Shown here one piece after another: positions 30,601 through 50,492 of a stretch of 64,000 nt of DNA. The position numbers and the translations under genes are program-made. The stretch's first letter is position 1. Each line of letters starts with the position of its first letter. This stretch comes from Chondrosia reniformis (taxonomy: Eukaryota > Porifera > Demospongiae > Chondrillida > Chondrillidae), in the NCBI GenBank assembly GCA_947172415.1, contig OX359193.1, positions 6,814,501-6,878,500 on the forward strand, read 5' to 3'. The notes below the pieces were generated by a model that saw only the letters and a list, made by a program, of their open reading frames with translations, ran no database searches and had not been told where the DNA came from.

Positions 30601-31718
30601 GAACTATACTACTGTCGTGAGAGACTAACTGAGTTTTTGCAAGCTTGTGATTATGATTTTCTGTTTTTCCTTTTGCTATAACGGACATAAGCTTTTCACT
30701 CTCTACCTTTGCCTATGAACGAGAGAAAGTTGCTTAATCAAGTGTGACACAATACTCAGATATGGCCTATGGATAAAAATAAGGTACCGGAGCAAGCCTT
30801 GATAGGACAGGACATTTAAATAAAAACATAGAGGAATTCATTTCAGTGATACATACGTACATACACTGCTCATGCATAGTTGTGTAAGCAACTCAATCAG
30901 TGGTTTTGGAACAATTTGATGGAGATTCAAGTTACTAGTAGATGCTCTGGACAATCTGTTATTACGTATCAATTAACCTGCTTTCTCATCTTCTTTAAAA
31001 AACTTGTAATTTCTGGATTTACTTGCCCATCAAAAAAATCTGGTACCAAAGAGGTGGAAGCTCCTAAAAGTCTCATGGCATTACGGAGAGGTTGAGCATA
31101 GTAAGTAGGAAGATCAGAGATGTATTCTGCAAATTCGTGTCTCCAGTTAGGAGGCGGTTTTAATCTGTTGTGGATCAAATCCTCTAAAGACGAGTAAGAG
31201 ATGGGCAGTTGAGGAAGCAGAGAGTTTATGACCCAAGAGAGTATTCGTACATATACAATAGGAAAGAATGGTAAATTCAAAGAAAGATAAAAAGTTAGGA
31301 ATAGGAATTTATTTATGTATGTACAAGACCTACGTACCAACATACATTTAACCAAGAACTTTCAAATATAATGGATGTACAATTTTCTCTCCAAATCTAT
31401 ACGTAAGCTGTAAACCTTATAGGGAGTATGTAATTATATTCTAATATCATTAATATAATCAGTAATTAATTCTATATACACTGACATAATTTTGAAAGCA
31501 TTTTTATGTGGATGTATTGTTGCCTTATATAGCTAACAAATGAAATGATGCTCACCAATTAGGGGGATAACCCTGGAGTAATTAAATGGCATAATGAATA
31601 GATTCACACTTTGACCACTTGAGCTGGCCTTGAGATAACCAAATGAATGTGAGAGCCCTTCTTCTTTCCCACTATCACTAATAAACACCTGGGGGAGAGA
31701 GACAGAGAGGGAGAGAGA

Positions 31719-31753
<35 letters not shown>

Positions 31754-34700
31754 GGGGAGAAATATAAACTAAATAAGAAATCTTAGCTTTATTTCCTACA
31801 GTCTAGAGTTAATCTATGTATATATAAATACTTAAGAAACAGTTCATATCTACGTATATACAAACATCATTTCATTAGGAACCATAAGAGATGTTAAATA
31901 TGCTCCAAAACACTATAAACGTTGGGGCAAACCACACCCAGCAAACCACACCCACCCACAACACACATACACACATACACACATACACACACAGCTATTC
32001 CTCACCTGCCAACACGTATTGGACGGCTTCTTTGACAAGATGTGTCGAGTCAGAGGTGAGGGCTCCAGTTCATACTTGTCAAACGGAAAGCTCTCAATCA
32101 AGAGAGGTGGGACATCACTGTCGTTGAACCAGATCACGGGATGGGATGTGCGGGGAGGCTGTAGGGGAAGGGAGCAGGCATCACACATACCACATGGAAG
32201 GGAATCAACAAGTACAAGAGCATTTAAAGACTAAAAACAATTGCGTCCTCGGATGCTTAAAGGTTTAAAGTTGAACCATTCAAGAGATAAGGCCATAATT
32301 GTCTTACCAGTTTCTTTAGATTAAGGTCGCACCAATAGGCCTCTGGGATGGGCCAGTGACCGGTGGGTATGTTTGTTTTAGGGTTGGTCTTCACATATAT
32401 CATCTTCCTGGTAAACTTCCATGAATCCTCACCTTCAGTAGTACTCTAGATGTATGAGTATAGTGATAACAAAATCACAACTGTTACATAACTTGTGTAT
32501 GTGTACCAGTGTGCAAGGGTCAAATGAAACTAAACATTACAAAAACACATGAAATACACATAGGTTAGTCGTTATAAGGCTTCTGCACAACACATTTAAG
32601 GTTTCTCCTCAACAGCCTTAGCTACCCCAACTTCCCCATATGTGGCTGGATGCATCGGCCTGACGTGAGAATGACTTTCTGAGTATGTAGGGATACTACT
32701 TCAAGGATTGAGTAAGGTGGAAGGTTTGAAAGATTCTCATTCACCCAAATAGTTATATATACATTGACAGGTGTAGTTTTAGCCATTTGAAGGATCTGGT
32801 GTATTAATTGAGCTAGTTCAATGAATTGTTGTTGACCCATGATTCTTCATCAGTCATAATGAGGACAGACATTACAATTACTAGAAAAGGTTGACATGGT
32901 GAACGACAATGTGGTATCTGCTATACTTGTCTACCCTAAGCCATACATTTAGGAAATTGAGATCTAGGTATTCACATACGTACATGCGACATTAGCTATA
33001 TACACACTAGTACATAGTACAGGTACACTGCACACAGGAATGCTTTCCCACTAACCAATCCAGTGGGAGTGGGTTCTGCTTCCGTTTTTGTGGGATCCTT
33101 ACTTCCCACTTCCATTTCAAATACAGTGGGAGATTCGGGTCTGGAACGGCTCCCTTCCTCTGGTGGTGTAAACCCTATCTTCCTGAAGCAAACTACCACT
33201 CCAGGATGCATCTTCTGGGCAATGGCTTCTAGACTCTTGATGAGGGACTTCTGTGAGGTAACAGAATAACACTTCCCTGCAGAAGAAGAGACAACTACAG
33301 ATGTTAATGTGTAATCTCCAAGACTAAGTAAGTAAAGTACATTCATTTTACTTCATTCTTATTGCCATCATTGTGATATTTCATTTAGCCTTTGATTAGA
33401 TGCAAATCAAAAGTTTAGATATTTTAATTATATGAACAACTCAAGAGTAGGCAAGTAAAGATTGTAGCAACTGAATGAGGGAAAAAATCTTTCTATCATT
33501 TCAAATCTCTGACAGTAGTAACTACACTATGACATTATCCTTGAATGCTATACAATACCTCCTGTGGCTTCACACATGCTCTTAATTGACATCTCTCCAG
33601 GAAGACACTCCTTAGAGGCTCCTCCTATACCCGGTAGCTTCAGTATTACACTAAACAGTCGCTGATCCCACCGGAAGGGTTCTCTTGTCAACATTCCTTT
33701 TTCAGTGTCACCAGGAGGAATATATAGCTAGGATTGAGACAACATTAACAATCAGTACTACATTACATAGTGTGATGTCATACATACAACAGCCAATCAG
33801 AATGCATTAAGCAAAGTCACCTGAGAAATTGATTACACAACACATTGTAGCAATCCATACTGTCAAATTTAATGACACATTAAGATAAGGGAGACTTTTA
33901 AACTGAAGTATCAAATTTGTGAACAAAAAGACTACCTCTTTCTCCATTCTCTCTTGGTTAGTAAATCTGTGTCCGTCTGTTAGAGAAATTATGACTGTGG
34001 GTTCAAGAAAAAAGGGATTTCTTCCCTAGAAAGTGAATACAAGACAACCATCTCACATAACATACGTAGAAAGTAAAACAAAGCATATGCTCATAGGCAT
34101 ATAGAGTACCTAGCAGTACTAATAAAACACAACATAGGAACATATGCTCAGATATTATAGTGTTCAAAGTCATACATGCTGACAGTCACATAATGTGAAT
34201 ATGGTGTGTTAATTGTTGCCAATCTCTACTCATTCACACATAGTAAGCTCTCTTCGCTCAATTCTCTGAACAGCTATATACCTGGCCATAGGTATCAATC
34301 CCTGTGTGCAGTCTGTGGGCATTGAGAAGACTGAGGGCTTCCCTCAGGCTACATCCAAATGTTGTCAAGCCATAGGCTTGAAGGTTCTTTAGCTCCAACA
34401 GAAAGTGGCTATGGCTTTCTTTCCAACCAGACTGTACAAATATAAAAAGTGAAGAGTGTATGAATAAGCTTAAATCTAATTTTATTCATATAGCCAAGCC
34501 ATGAATATGATTACTAAATGAACACAAAGATGTCCGACCTGTGTTGTGTTGTAAGGAAATGAGCGTAGCACCCTAGTTGTAGTAACCGGGTTCATTAGAT
34601 CTTACTGTCACAAATTTATGTTCTAGATGAAATATTAACCAATATCTTACTTTTAAGGCTTCCGAACTATCTCCATACGTGACAAGCATGTATCTATCAC

Positions 34701-34922
34701 TTCGGCTTGATGGGTCTCGCCCTCGAAACTGGTCGGAGAAGGAGAAACGAGGTCGAACGTACATGAGACAAGCACTGGAATGCATTTAAACATTGAATAA
34801 ACATGGCGTACCTTCGCGAATGCATCGACAGCGTTCTTGGCAATATCTAGGTAAGTTATACCTAAATAGGACCTCTGGTTCATTGAGGCGCTATTATCAA
34901 TTAGGTAAAGAACAATAACCAT
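27624..34922 (-). CDS. INTS6: Integrator complex subunit 6
   Basis: Subunit of the Integrator snRNA 3'-processing and promoter-proximal termination complex (nuclear). It forms the PP2A-recruiting module, from family knowledge. Fifteen exons in phase give 928 aa (human 887): 34812-34922, 34651-34728, 34282-34431, 33936-34025, 33559-33727, 33056-33276, 32308-32445, 32006-32158, 31556-31688, 30978-31183, 30630-30712, 30120-30301, 29428-29573, 28127-28835, 27624-27841. The N-terminal VWA domain has its MIDAS start LIDNSASMNQRSYLG and SRSDRYMLVTYG. Further family blocks are REPFRWDQRLF, PPRTSHPVIWF, FPFDKYELEPSPLT, NTCWQ, QMGNYQEHLK, and the C-terminal helix RRWKKKALIEQLQDWME. The large exon 28127-28835 is a disordered Ser/Pro-rich linker. 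The last exon contains a possible donor (GTGAGT at 27646) before the stop, so an extra terminal exon is not excluded. Confidence 0.96.
31689..31756. repeat. GA-rich microsatellite at an exon edge
   Basis: (GA)n with interruptions directly next to INTS6 exon 31556-31688; on the minus strand it supplies the polypyrimidine tract of that exon's acceptor. Confidence 0.9.
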
Positions 34923-35555
34923 TGTATCAACTTATAGAGGTTGAAATTCTATAAAATACATTGAGATACGCTCCCCTTTACTACGACATTTTGCAGGCTC
35001 GCGTCAGCCAGCTGACAGACAAAATGCGGGTAACGGCTGATTTTATACCATGGTCTACGTCATCTGCGTAGGCGTTACCGTATATCTCTAATTAGGAACA
35101 ACTTTTTGCGCCCACCCGGCATAATATTGACGCAAAACAATTTTCGCTCCTCTAGGCCAAAAACTTCCTCCAAAATCTGAAGTCATGAAATTATAACCAG
35201 ATAACGTATTATTAGATCAATACTGCTATATTTACGGCGCAAAATTATTAATCCTGCAATTCACAATCACATACAATCACCTATACATAAATACAAACGA
35301 GATGAAATTGAGTATCCATACACAAATAAAGAACACTACCACAATCACTCTGGGATCTGTGTATCTTAAGAGCTTCATTGCATGTTTTGGTAAAGTAGTC
35401 CATATTAAATTTTACACTTGTGGAAAAACACCTACTATATACTGTTCAATACACCAATAAGAATAATTATAATATTAGAATTTGTGCCATGGTTGTTAGG
35501 TTGTGAAGATCCAAGCTTAGCCCTGCTATCCATTTAGTGTGTCACTGAAAGACTT
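34923..35555. other. Intergenic, PAK 3' side to INTS6 5' side
   Basis: This 633 bp gap must hold the PAK 3' UTR and the INTS6 promoter. It is AT-rich with a more GC/CpG-rich patch near 34970-35120 just upstream of INTS6. No ORF of note was found. Confidence 0.5.
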
Positions 35556-43020
<7,465 letters not shown>

Positions 43021-44418
43021 TTTATTCTAACAATATCTCCTATCAAAGACCCTTGTCTTGTTCGAGCTAAAGACAACCAAGGAATAGACAATCTAACGCA
43101 TGTAGGTCTTGCAAAAGCCGTACGACATGTCAAACGAGTAACAATAAAGCTAAGTCGCTAACACCTTTCTCTAAACCTAAAACCCTAACCTATCCTGCAG
43201 CCCAAAGGTGTTAGCAGTTTGGTCTCCTTTATACTAACACTTCACTAATCGGTTGTGCAAGCCCCTACTGATAGTCCATTTGGAGGAAAATAACTGATCA
43301 GATTATAAACTGCATGCTACCGAATTCCAAAGAACGGATCTAGATTTACTCACTTTATTAGCTGTAACTGGACAAAACTTGTGAAGAAATCCTATTTCGA
43401 TTTATTCGCGTGGCATGGTAGCCATCTTGATCACACGAAACAAACTTTGTAAAACTCCGTAAAATTTCGAGTCTCTTGCTTCCGCTCGTCATTTGGCCAT
43501 ATTAGGATGGTCAAGTCATTGCTACTATTTTGGGATTCTGAGAGGCGTCGTATTTCTCCAATTAAGAACGTTAGATTAAACTGAAAGTTGTGATAGCATG
43601 AGGTATTTGCTCTCAATGTAAATTTAGTACCTTATTAGTAACTTTGGTTATTGTGTCATTAGTTAATAAAATACAGTAAACAAATAATCTATCCCATAAT
43701 ATATACACAGGTATCAACAAGTCAAGTCACCAGCCAGCCAGCTATCAAACTAATTTTCAATGTTGACATTTGTAGTGTATTGTGGCAATAGACCAGGAAC
43801 CACAATACATATACTGACATTGTGAAAATTGACCAATAGAATTAGCAAACATCAGTATAAGCAATAAGTAGAGATGAAATTGACAAGTGATAATTCCTTC
43901 ATGCTAATAACCACTAATAACCATTTCATTATATTCTTAAATACAACTTTAAGCTGAAAATGATAGTTTGTACAATATCGCTTGTTTAGCATTATAATGG
44001 TCAAAGTTGACTAGATAAATAGAGTACCTAGGATGGTGAGAAGAGAGTTACACTATTTTCTTGAATAAATTCTTTGAAATCTACAATGGACAGAAAAACA
44101 AACACATTTACCATATTTGGATCATAATACATGGAAGTAGTACAACTGCAAAATGACTCTGTTCCAAAGATCTGCATATAGACTATCACAAATGACTTGC
44201 CAGTCTATTGATTATATCTTCTTAAGCAATGGAATAGCATTGCTAATGTTAAGTGTATTGCATAGTACCTTTGATGGGTACATACTTTGTTACTACAGTG
44301 ATGCAAAATGGAGAGTTAGTGCAACTAATTCAAAAGAAAACTTGAGATTAAGTTACACCCACCAGCACATACACACAATATTTCGGGTCAGACCAAGGTT
44401 TGGGATGAGTTATTATTT
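43021..44418. other. Intergenic region upstream of PAK
   Basis: No gene was recognised. It contains a hairpin (GCTAACACCTTT near 43158 with its complement AAAGGTGTTAGC near 43214) whose loop includes two CCCTAA-type blocks, and otherwise unremarkable AT-rich sequence. It should include the PAK promoter and the UQCRH 3' UTR. Confidence 0.5.
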
Positions 44419-45115
44419 TTATTTTAGTTCTTTTAGACTTACACAATCATCTACACAATGTATAAAGTCAAACAGCTCCTGTGTACAAGTCTCTGCAGTG
44501 TTGCTTTTACTGTTGACCCGATCATTGCATTCGTCAAGAATTTCCTTGTACTTCATACATTTTGTTGTCTCACTGCATTTCTCTTTAACTTCTTCCATAG
44601 GGTCCACAACATCTTCCTCTTCTTCTTCTTCAGTTGACTAAATACATACATACACTTAATAGAAACTTGAATAGAGCAGCCATTTTATAGCAACACCCCC
44701 TTACAGAATACAGTCATTTAGGCTAATAAAAAATTGATCAAGAACGAATTGCTCAGCTTCATAATTAAACTGTATAGGCATTTCATTATAAATTTTAAAT
44801 TACTAGATAGTTGATTTATCTTTTGAGCTTCCTGCGACAAAACTCAAGGATTAGGATTTTTCGATCAGCTTGTCTTCATTTGTATAGCCGTTTTAACTAA
44901 TGGCATAATATTATAAGAAAGATGTGGTGTTCGGCGCTATAACTAGTGGGTCCAGCTGCAACTGGAAAAGATGCAAAGAACTAACGTAGCTACGCGCTAG
45001 TCTAAAAAACAATGTCACAGAATAAAAACATTTCTTTTACTCATTAAAAGTTCAAACAAACCTCTTCAACCTCTTCAGGTTCTCCATTGGCCGCATCATC
45101 CTCTTTGTCCGCCAT
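44419..45115 (-). CDS. UQCRH: Cytochrome bc1 complex hinge protein (QCR6/UQCRH)
   Basis: Small acidic subunit of mitochondrial respiratory complex III that sits near cytochrome c1. Two exons (45062-45115, 44419-44637) give 90 aa, the family's usual size. An acidic N-terminus (EEEEEEDVVDPMEEV) precedes a helical hairpin with the paired cysteines of the family (KCSETTKCMKYKEILDECND and CTQELFDFIHCVDDCV). The start MADKEDD is 30 bp from the HSDL1 start on the other strand. Confidence 0.93.
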
Positions 45116-45145
45116 TTTAAGAGCTACACGTGACACACCTTAAAA
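45116..45145. promoter_or_regulatory. 30 bp divergent start region with E-box, UQCRH / HSDL1
   Basis: The two start codons point away from each other with 30 bp between them. The gap contains a palindromic CACGTG E-box at 45127-45132. Transcription starts must lie inside this gap or within the opposite gene. Confidence 0.6.
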
Positions 45146-47825
45146 ATGGCTGCGGCTGATTCCGCAAAATTTTTGCTAGATGACCTTCTACAGCAATACG
45201 AAACTGAACTTGGTACTACAGTAGATGTAATTTACGTCATTAGCACTTTGTATAGCATTAAGAAGGTGTTGGATTTTGTCTTGTCATGCCTGGATATCGT
45301 GAAAGTGTATCTTTTTCAGCCAGGGAGTGTAGGCAGCAAAGACCTGCCCACTTATTTTGGAGAATGGGCAGGTAAGTAATTTTAATTTTGGATTATTAGC
45401 TAACAACTGGACATTATATTGTTGTGCTAATGCATTTTGCCTCAATAATGTCTTCTGTTGTGTAGTGATTTCTGGTGCAACATCTACACTTGGCTTGGCA
45501 TTTGCTGAGGAGGTTTGTATATTGACAAATGTTATAGAGATCTTATCAGTATCACTTGTCATAATTATACTTAATAGGATGTTTCGCTCTGTGGACCTTC
45601 ATCATTTCATTAATCTATCAAGAATCAACCTATACCATATATGTTACAATTTGTTATCAAATATAAACTGCATATATTATTAGAATGGATGTAATGATTG
45701 GTTTGTAGTATTGCTGGAACGTTTGAAGCCATCTTGTTTAATTAATTAATCCTTTCATTGTAGCTGGCTTGTAGAGGAATGAAGCTAGTTCTTTTGGGAA
45801 AGTCAAGATCTAAACTTCAGGAAGCTGTAAATAACATCAGTATGTTGGTTAATTTACATAAATTTCTTCATGTGTTTTGTGTGGTAGAATTTTGATTATC
45901 TTTCATTTTGTGATTGACATGCATTTACAAGTTCTGTATCCGTTTACAGAACTAAGATACAAAAGTGAAGTAGTAGCTATTCAAGTAAATTATTCTGTTG
46001 GACAGTCTCTTTTTCAAGATATACAAGAAACCATTGGCAGCTATGAAATTGGAATCCTAGGTACAATTGGTGGCTCATGAATGTCAGCCTTTTTAATATT
46101 CCTGATTTGATTCAACTGATGTATTTCAATACTGTATTTTGTTTGCTTATCATTGTTTAGTCAATAATATGTCACTGACTTACAACCATCCTAAGTATCT
46201 AACAGAACTACATGTTTCAGTAAGTTAGTGACAAGCTGTGTCTGACTAGAGTGGAGTGTGAGCAACAAATTGACTGTGATTGGCTGAGGGTTACATTGTT
46301 CACATGAGAAGGGCTCTTATTGTGAGGGCTCTTGAGATGTGAGGGGCTCTTATACTACTTGTGTTCACTATTGTAGAGAATATGGCAGATGATTAATGTA
46401 AACGTGAGCGGAGTGACCTTATTGACACACATGTTACTAGGGAAAATGATTCAAAGAGGAAGAGGAGCGATCATCAACATCTGTCCAAGTGCTCCCATCT
46501 CCATGCCTCACCCACTCTATACAGGATACTCATCAACTATAGTAAGTACACCCATCTCTTTACCACACCCATCCACATGACACACCCATCCACATGACAC
46601 GCCCATCCCCACACCATGCCCATCCCCACACCATGCCCATCCCCACACCATGCCCATCCCCACACCATGCCCATCCCCACACCATGCCCATCCCCACACC
46701 ATGCCCATCCCCACACCATGCCCATCCCCACACCATGCCCATCCCCACACCATGCCCATCCACACACCATGCCCATCCCCACACCATGCCCATCCCCACA
46801 TGACATGCCCATCCACACGACATGCCCATTCCCATGACATGCCCATCTGCACACCTCACTCATCTCCATGACACACCAATACTATTCACACATATATAGG
46901 TCAGCAGCTAGGAACAAAATTATGTAAACAACCAGTTACATTTTGGTATTTATTACACAGGGATAAGAGATATTCCTTACAAGATGACCTTTGCACTTCT
47001 GTTATGCTGTAGGCTTATGTGGATCACTTCTCAAGAGCCCTCCAATTGGAATGTAGTTCTAAAGGTGTAATTGTACAGGTGAGTTTCAAATTTAGTGTCA
47101 TTTCATTAATGAGGTACCTGTGAAGAGTAGCCATATTAGAGTTTTGGATGGGGAGTGAGTCTTCTCTGCTCCATACAACTGAAGTGTTATTTATGTCACC
47201 AAAGTGTGTCTTTGTCTTTCACAGTCACTTCTGCCAGTCTCAGTTACCGAGTCTACTCACGCCGAACCCAGCTGGTTCTCTCCTAGACCCAGAACCTACG
47301 TCAAGCATGCTCTGAGTACTCTGGGAGTCACTTCTCGAACACATGGCTACTTCCCTCACTCATTACAGGTTAAGTGGAACCTCTAAAAAATATGGTTGAG
47401 CCATAGACAGCTGTTTTATGTATTTTGAATTTGAGTGGGTGGGGTAAATCCAGAGTCTAATGGTTTGCCTAAAAGATGGCTTTAGATCTTTATGTCCCCA
47501 TTTTCAAAATGTCTGAACCTTGAAGTGTTGTTATTCTCTGTACTGCCAGGCTTACTGTACTGAACTGCTTCCAATGTGGTTAAGGATTTGGGCAGTCAAA
47601 AGCTACAATAAAAGGATGCGGAAGATAGGCTTAGCCGAGGCACAAGAGAAGAAGGTACAAGTAAGAGAAAGAATTTTTTCCAGTAGATCTTCCATGGGAG
47701 ATATTCAAGTAATACAGTCATACCATAGCACATCTAGAAGAAGTACCAATCCATCCGTCCCTCCGATTCCAGAAGGAGTATTTGAAGACCAAACTGATCC
47801 TAATATTCATGTAAATCAGGACTAG
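45146..47825 (+). CDS. HSDL1: Hydroxysteroid dehydrogenase-like protein 1 (SDR-fold, probable pseudoenzyme)
   Basis: Short-chain dehydrogenase/reductase-fold protein related to mitochondrial HSDL1. Nine exons in phase give 389 aa: 45146-45371, 45466-45512, 45764-45839, 45950-46060, 46161-46219, 46377-46541, 47013-47078, 47225-47368, 47550-47825. It starts MAAADSAKFLL like human HSDL1 (MAAVDS). The cofactor motif is SGATSTLGLAFAEEL and the structural motif is VNNMS. The active-site region reads GYSSTIAYVDHFSRAL: Tyr is present but the catalytic Lys of YxxxK is Ile. In human HSDL1 the Tyr is replaced by Phe instead, so both look catalytically impaired by different changes. The last about 60 residues (RSSMGD onward) extend past the human protein and look disordered. 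A 17 bp minisatellite fills much of the intron after 46541. Confidence 0.93.
46560..46870. repeat. 17 bp minisatellite, about 15 copies
   Basis: The unit CCATCCCCACACCATGC, with diverged flanking copies, begins about 20 bp after the donor of HSDL1 exon 46377-46541. It generates long meaningless ORFs in all frames. Confidence 0.97.
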
Positions 47826-48238
47826 AATTTGTGTATAATGATTATATAATATTGCCTGTATTGTATTGTATTTGTATTTGTATTTGGTTTGAAATCTTTC
47901 GATCGAACGTTTAGACCCCGAGGGTCGCTGCTAGATGTAAATTATATAAAGCTGTATACTTTTCTATATACGCCTCATATTGAATACATTCTCAAGTGTC
48001 AGTGTAAGGATATACTTAATCATGCATACAAAGTTATAGAAGCAGTTTTTTATAGTATATATATGCCTATATATAATGATTGTTGATTTGCACAACTACA
48101 TATTACACTGTTTATAGAACAGGAATACATAAAGATTGACATATATACACATAGAGTATGTAGCCATCTTTAAATTCAGAAATACTTCTGTCTTCCAGTG
48201 GTTGCAAAAGGAAAAGGAGATCTTCGAGACCTTGTTGA

Positions 48239-48490
48239 GGAGAAGCTAGAAAAAGGAAGAAAACAACTTCAGGACTGCAAGCTGACAAGTCCAATAAAGC
48301 TCTTGTGCCTTCAAGTATAATAGTTAATAACATACCTGTGGATACGGGTGAGCCACACGTGCTTCAAACTGAGCAAAGCCACACCTTGCAAGACCAGACA
48401 CAGCAGAGAGAGATTCATCAGCAAATCACTGTACGAAGAGTGATACATTATCACTTCCAAGAGCCTATCAAACTTCAAAGAATGCATTAA
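48239..48490 (+). CDS. Unrecognised ORF, Lys/Arg-rich start, no proper start codon
   Basis: The open frame of 83 codons starts right after a TGA (48236-48238) with GEARKRKKTTSGLQADKSNK and ends VRRVIHYHFQEPIKLQRMH. Upstream of that TGA the same frame is also basic (SSGCKRKRRSSRPC). It has no ATG. It could be a terminal exon of an unseen transcript, decayed coding sequence or chance. Function unknown. Confidence 0.2.
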   Translation, partial: GEARKRKKTTSGLQADKSNKALVPSSIIVNNIPVDTGEPHVLQTEQSHTLQDQTQQREIHQQITVRRVIHYHFQEPIKLQRMH

Positions 48491-48924
48491 TCAATATATG
48501 ATGCTATATGCTCCATTATATTATACACATGAATCTGTTTTGCCTTTTGATTAAATATTATATATAAATTTTTATTCTATATAATACATTCATAAGGTTT
48601 GATACTAACTTACTATGTACTACTAAGGGACACTCTCTTAGTGAGTGCAATGCAATGCAGTATGCAGTTGGTGAGCTGGCTTTTAATATCTCTCGATTTT
48701 TGGGATCTGCATGAGATTTGTGTTCCAGGCAGCCTTAATTGATATTTGGATGTACCTTCAGAGAAGGTTAAAGACATTTCTTGGTTATTATATAGTACAG
48801 GTAATTTGCTAGCTATATAGCTAGCTAATGCACACAGGTTGTTAATAAGGTTATATTGTATGTCCCAAACATTGTCCTTTTCTGGGGTGTGACTAAAATT
48901 TGGAGACAAGCAAATTGTATCATC

Positions 48925-49405
48925 TTCCTTTTTTCCTTTTTTTCTTTTTCGACTTCTTTGTGTATTCCTCTTTATTTATACAAATGACTTTATGAGTATA
49001 TTATTACAACGTAGCCGCAATATTGGGTACATTGGCCTGCCTTTATAATACTTAAACGTAGAGACATTACTTGAGCAATCTAGTCTTAATCTGTATCATA
49101 TTCTTCTCGTATTAGGTGTAGTACTTTTAACTCTGGTCAATCTCAGGCAGGGTTACATGGGCATGAAACAGCAATGCCATTGTTAGGATCACCTCTACTC
49201 ACTGCCTGATACACTTCCTCTCTCTTCTTAATTTGTGGAGTACGCATCATGCAGGATATACATCTTTTTCCTTTTTTCTTTCTTTTTTTTTCCTTTTCAT
49301 TTTTCGTTAATTTTCCTCCTTTTTTTCTTTTTCGCTGACTTTCCTTCTTTTTTTCCTTTTTTTTATTTTTCGTTGACTTTCCTTCTTTTTTCCTCTTTAC
49401 TTATA
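48925..49405. repeat. CT-rich segments, duplicated
   Basis: Runs of CCTTTTTTTCTTTTTCG with a following ACTTC or CTGACTTTCC occur at about 48925-48985 and several times at 49255-49400. Both copies are followed by similar sequence (GGCCT, then TTTATAATACTT), so this is a segmental duplication with local expansion. Confidence 0.7.
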
Positions 49406-49639
49406 ACACGAATGCTACATGTCTGTGTCCGGACATGCGCTGGCCTTTGGATTTTATAATACTTGTTATGCAATAATTTACAAGAGTATACTGAATGCTT
49501 ATTTTGCGATGAGCTGGGTTATATTTTAATGTATATCTCTATTATACCAATTTATTTATGAATTCATCATTATATAACCACTGCACAATGATCATCTTTA
49601 TTTGATAATTCTAAAATATGGTTTTACATTAAAAAATGT

Positions 49640-49903
49640 TCAAACAATGTAGTTCTTAAACAAGTTCTTCATGGTTGTAAAGAGACCATGCTGTTTCTTC
49701 TCATTTTGAGTGTTACTGGAACGGTGCTGCAGTACTTCGTTTCGCATCACTTTACTGAGTGTAAAGGTGACCCCAGGGCACACCACGAGGAGGTAGAAGT
49801 ACTTCGTGCCCCAAATGGCCTCCGGTTTCTCAACTCTGTTTGACACTTCCACTACTTGCGTCGTAAGAGAAGTTGCACGGGAGCGATCCGGCGTACCTGA
49901 CCG
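49640..49903 (-). CDS. Unrecognised ORF
   Basis: The open frame after a possible acceptor near 49904 reads through RSGTPDRSRATSLTTQVVEV, GTKYFYLLVVCPGVTFTL and ends KNLFKNYIV. There is no ATG near the beginning and no family match that I recognise. It may be an exon of an unknown gene or chance. Confidence 0.2.
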   Translation of the reverse strand, partial: RSGTPDRSRATSLTTQVVEVSNRVEKPEAIWGTKYFYLLVVCPGVTFTLSKVMRNEVLQHRSSNTQNEKKQHGLFTTMKNLFKNYIV

Positions 49904-50187
49904 ACCTATGACCAGTTACTAGTCTTGCTCTGCCACGCTACGAACAGAACAAGCCCGACCCTGGCGGACCACAAACTCCCACCAATGAGAATCATCATGT
50001 GCACACAACGTAGCTTGGGAACACTGTACACAGACTTTAGCTCATTGGGATCGGCCAGGCGCTTTAGAGTAGGGACCCATCAGTTCACTGAACTATAAGA
50101 AAAGAATTGAAAATACATAAATGCTGCATTGAATACGAAAAGAAAATGCAAATTCAAATGCCTTCCAAACCAACCTGAAGCTGCAGC

Positions 50188-50460
50188 CTACAACAGGGGT
50201 TCCTGACCGACTACGTAGTGGCACTGGACCCACGCTCCTCCAGGTACGGGTCGTATAGTGAGAATTCCGCAAGTGCCAATTAAACACACAAGCAGGATTA
50301 ATAGTGAGATACATCTCCAGGCACTAACCCATGATAGAGAGACCACCCCACTATACGAACACCGATGACCCTTTGTCGCATGGTACCATGGTCGTGCTCC
50401 TACCACGGTTGGCGCATCGATCCACACCAAAGTAGACCTCCAGAGTTGATAGCCCGGAGG
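50188..50460 (-). CDS. Unrecognised ORF with one hydrophobic segment
   Basis: The minus-strand frame includes a membrane-like stretch (ISLLILLVCLIGTCGILTI) flanked by Trp/Arg-rich sequence and then a stop. Start codon and splice sites are unclear. A short motif (GTCGGTCAGG) is shared with the start of the ORF at 49640-49903. Confidence 0.2.
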   Translation of the reverse strand, partial: PPGYQLWRSTLVWIDAPTVVGARPWYHATKGHRCSYSGVVSLSWVSAWRCISLLILLVCLIGTCGILTIRPVPGGAWVQCHYVVGQEPLL

Positions 50461-50492
50461 CCAAAGACTGAAAATTTCCTCGACTATTTATT

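Noticed and set aside
43158..43214. CCCTAA-containing hairpin as interstitial telomere
   Set aside because: Only two imperfect copies of the hexamer; too little to call telomeric.
44153..44641. 162 aa plus-strand ORF
   Set aside because: Its Ser-rich end is the antisense of the acidic UQCRH exon; the rest has no coding character.
46517..46871. Several 70-110 aa ORFs on both strands
   Set aside because: All are translations of the 17 bp HSDL1-intron minisatellite.
48613..48960. Minus-strand ORF preceded by a Lys/Arg-rich run that looked like a nuclear localisation signal
   Set aside because: The basic run comes from a CT-rich segment duplicated at 49255-49400; no start codon, splice context or family match.
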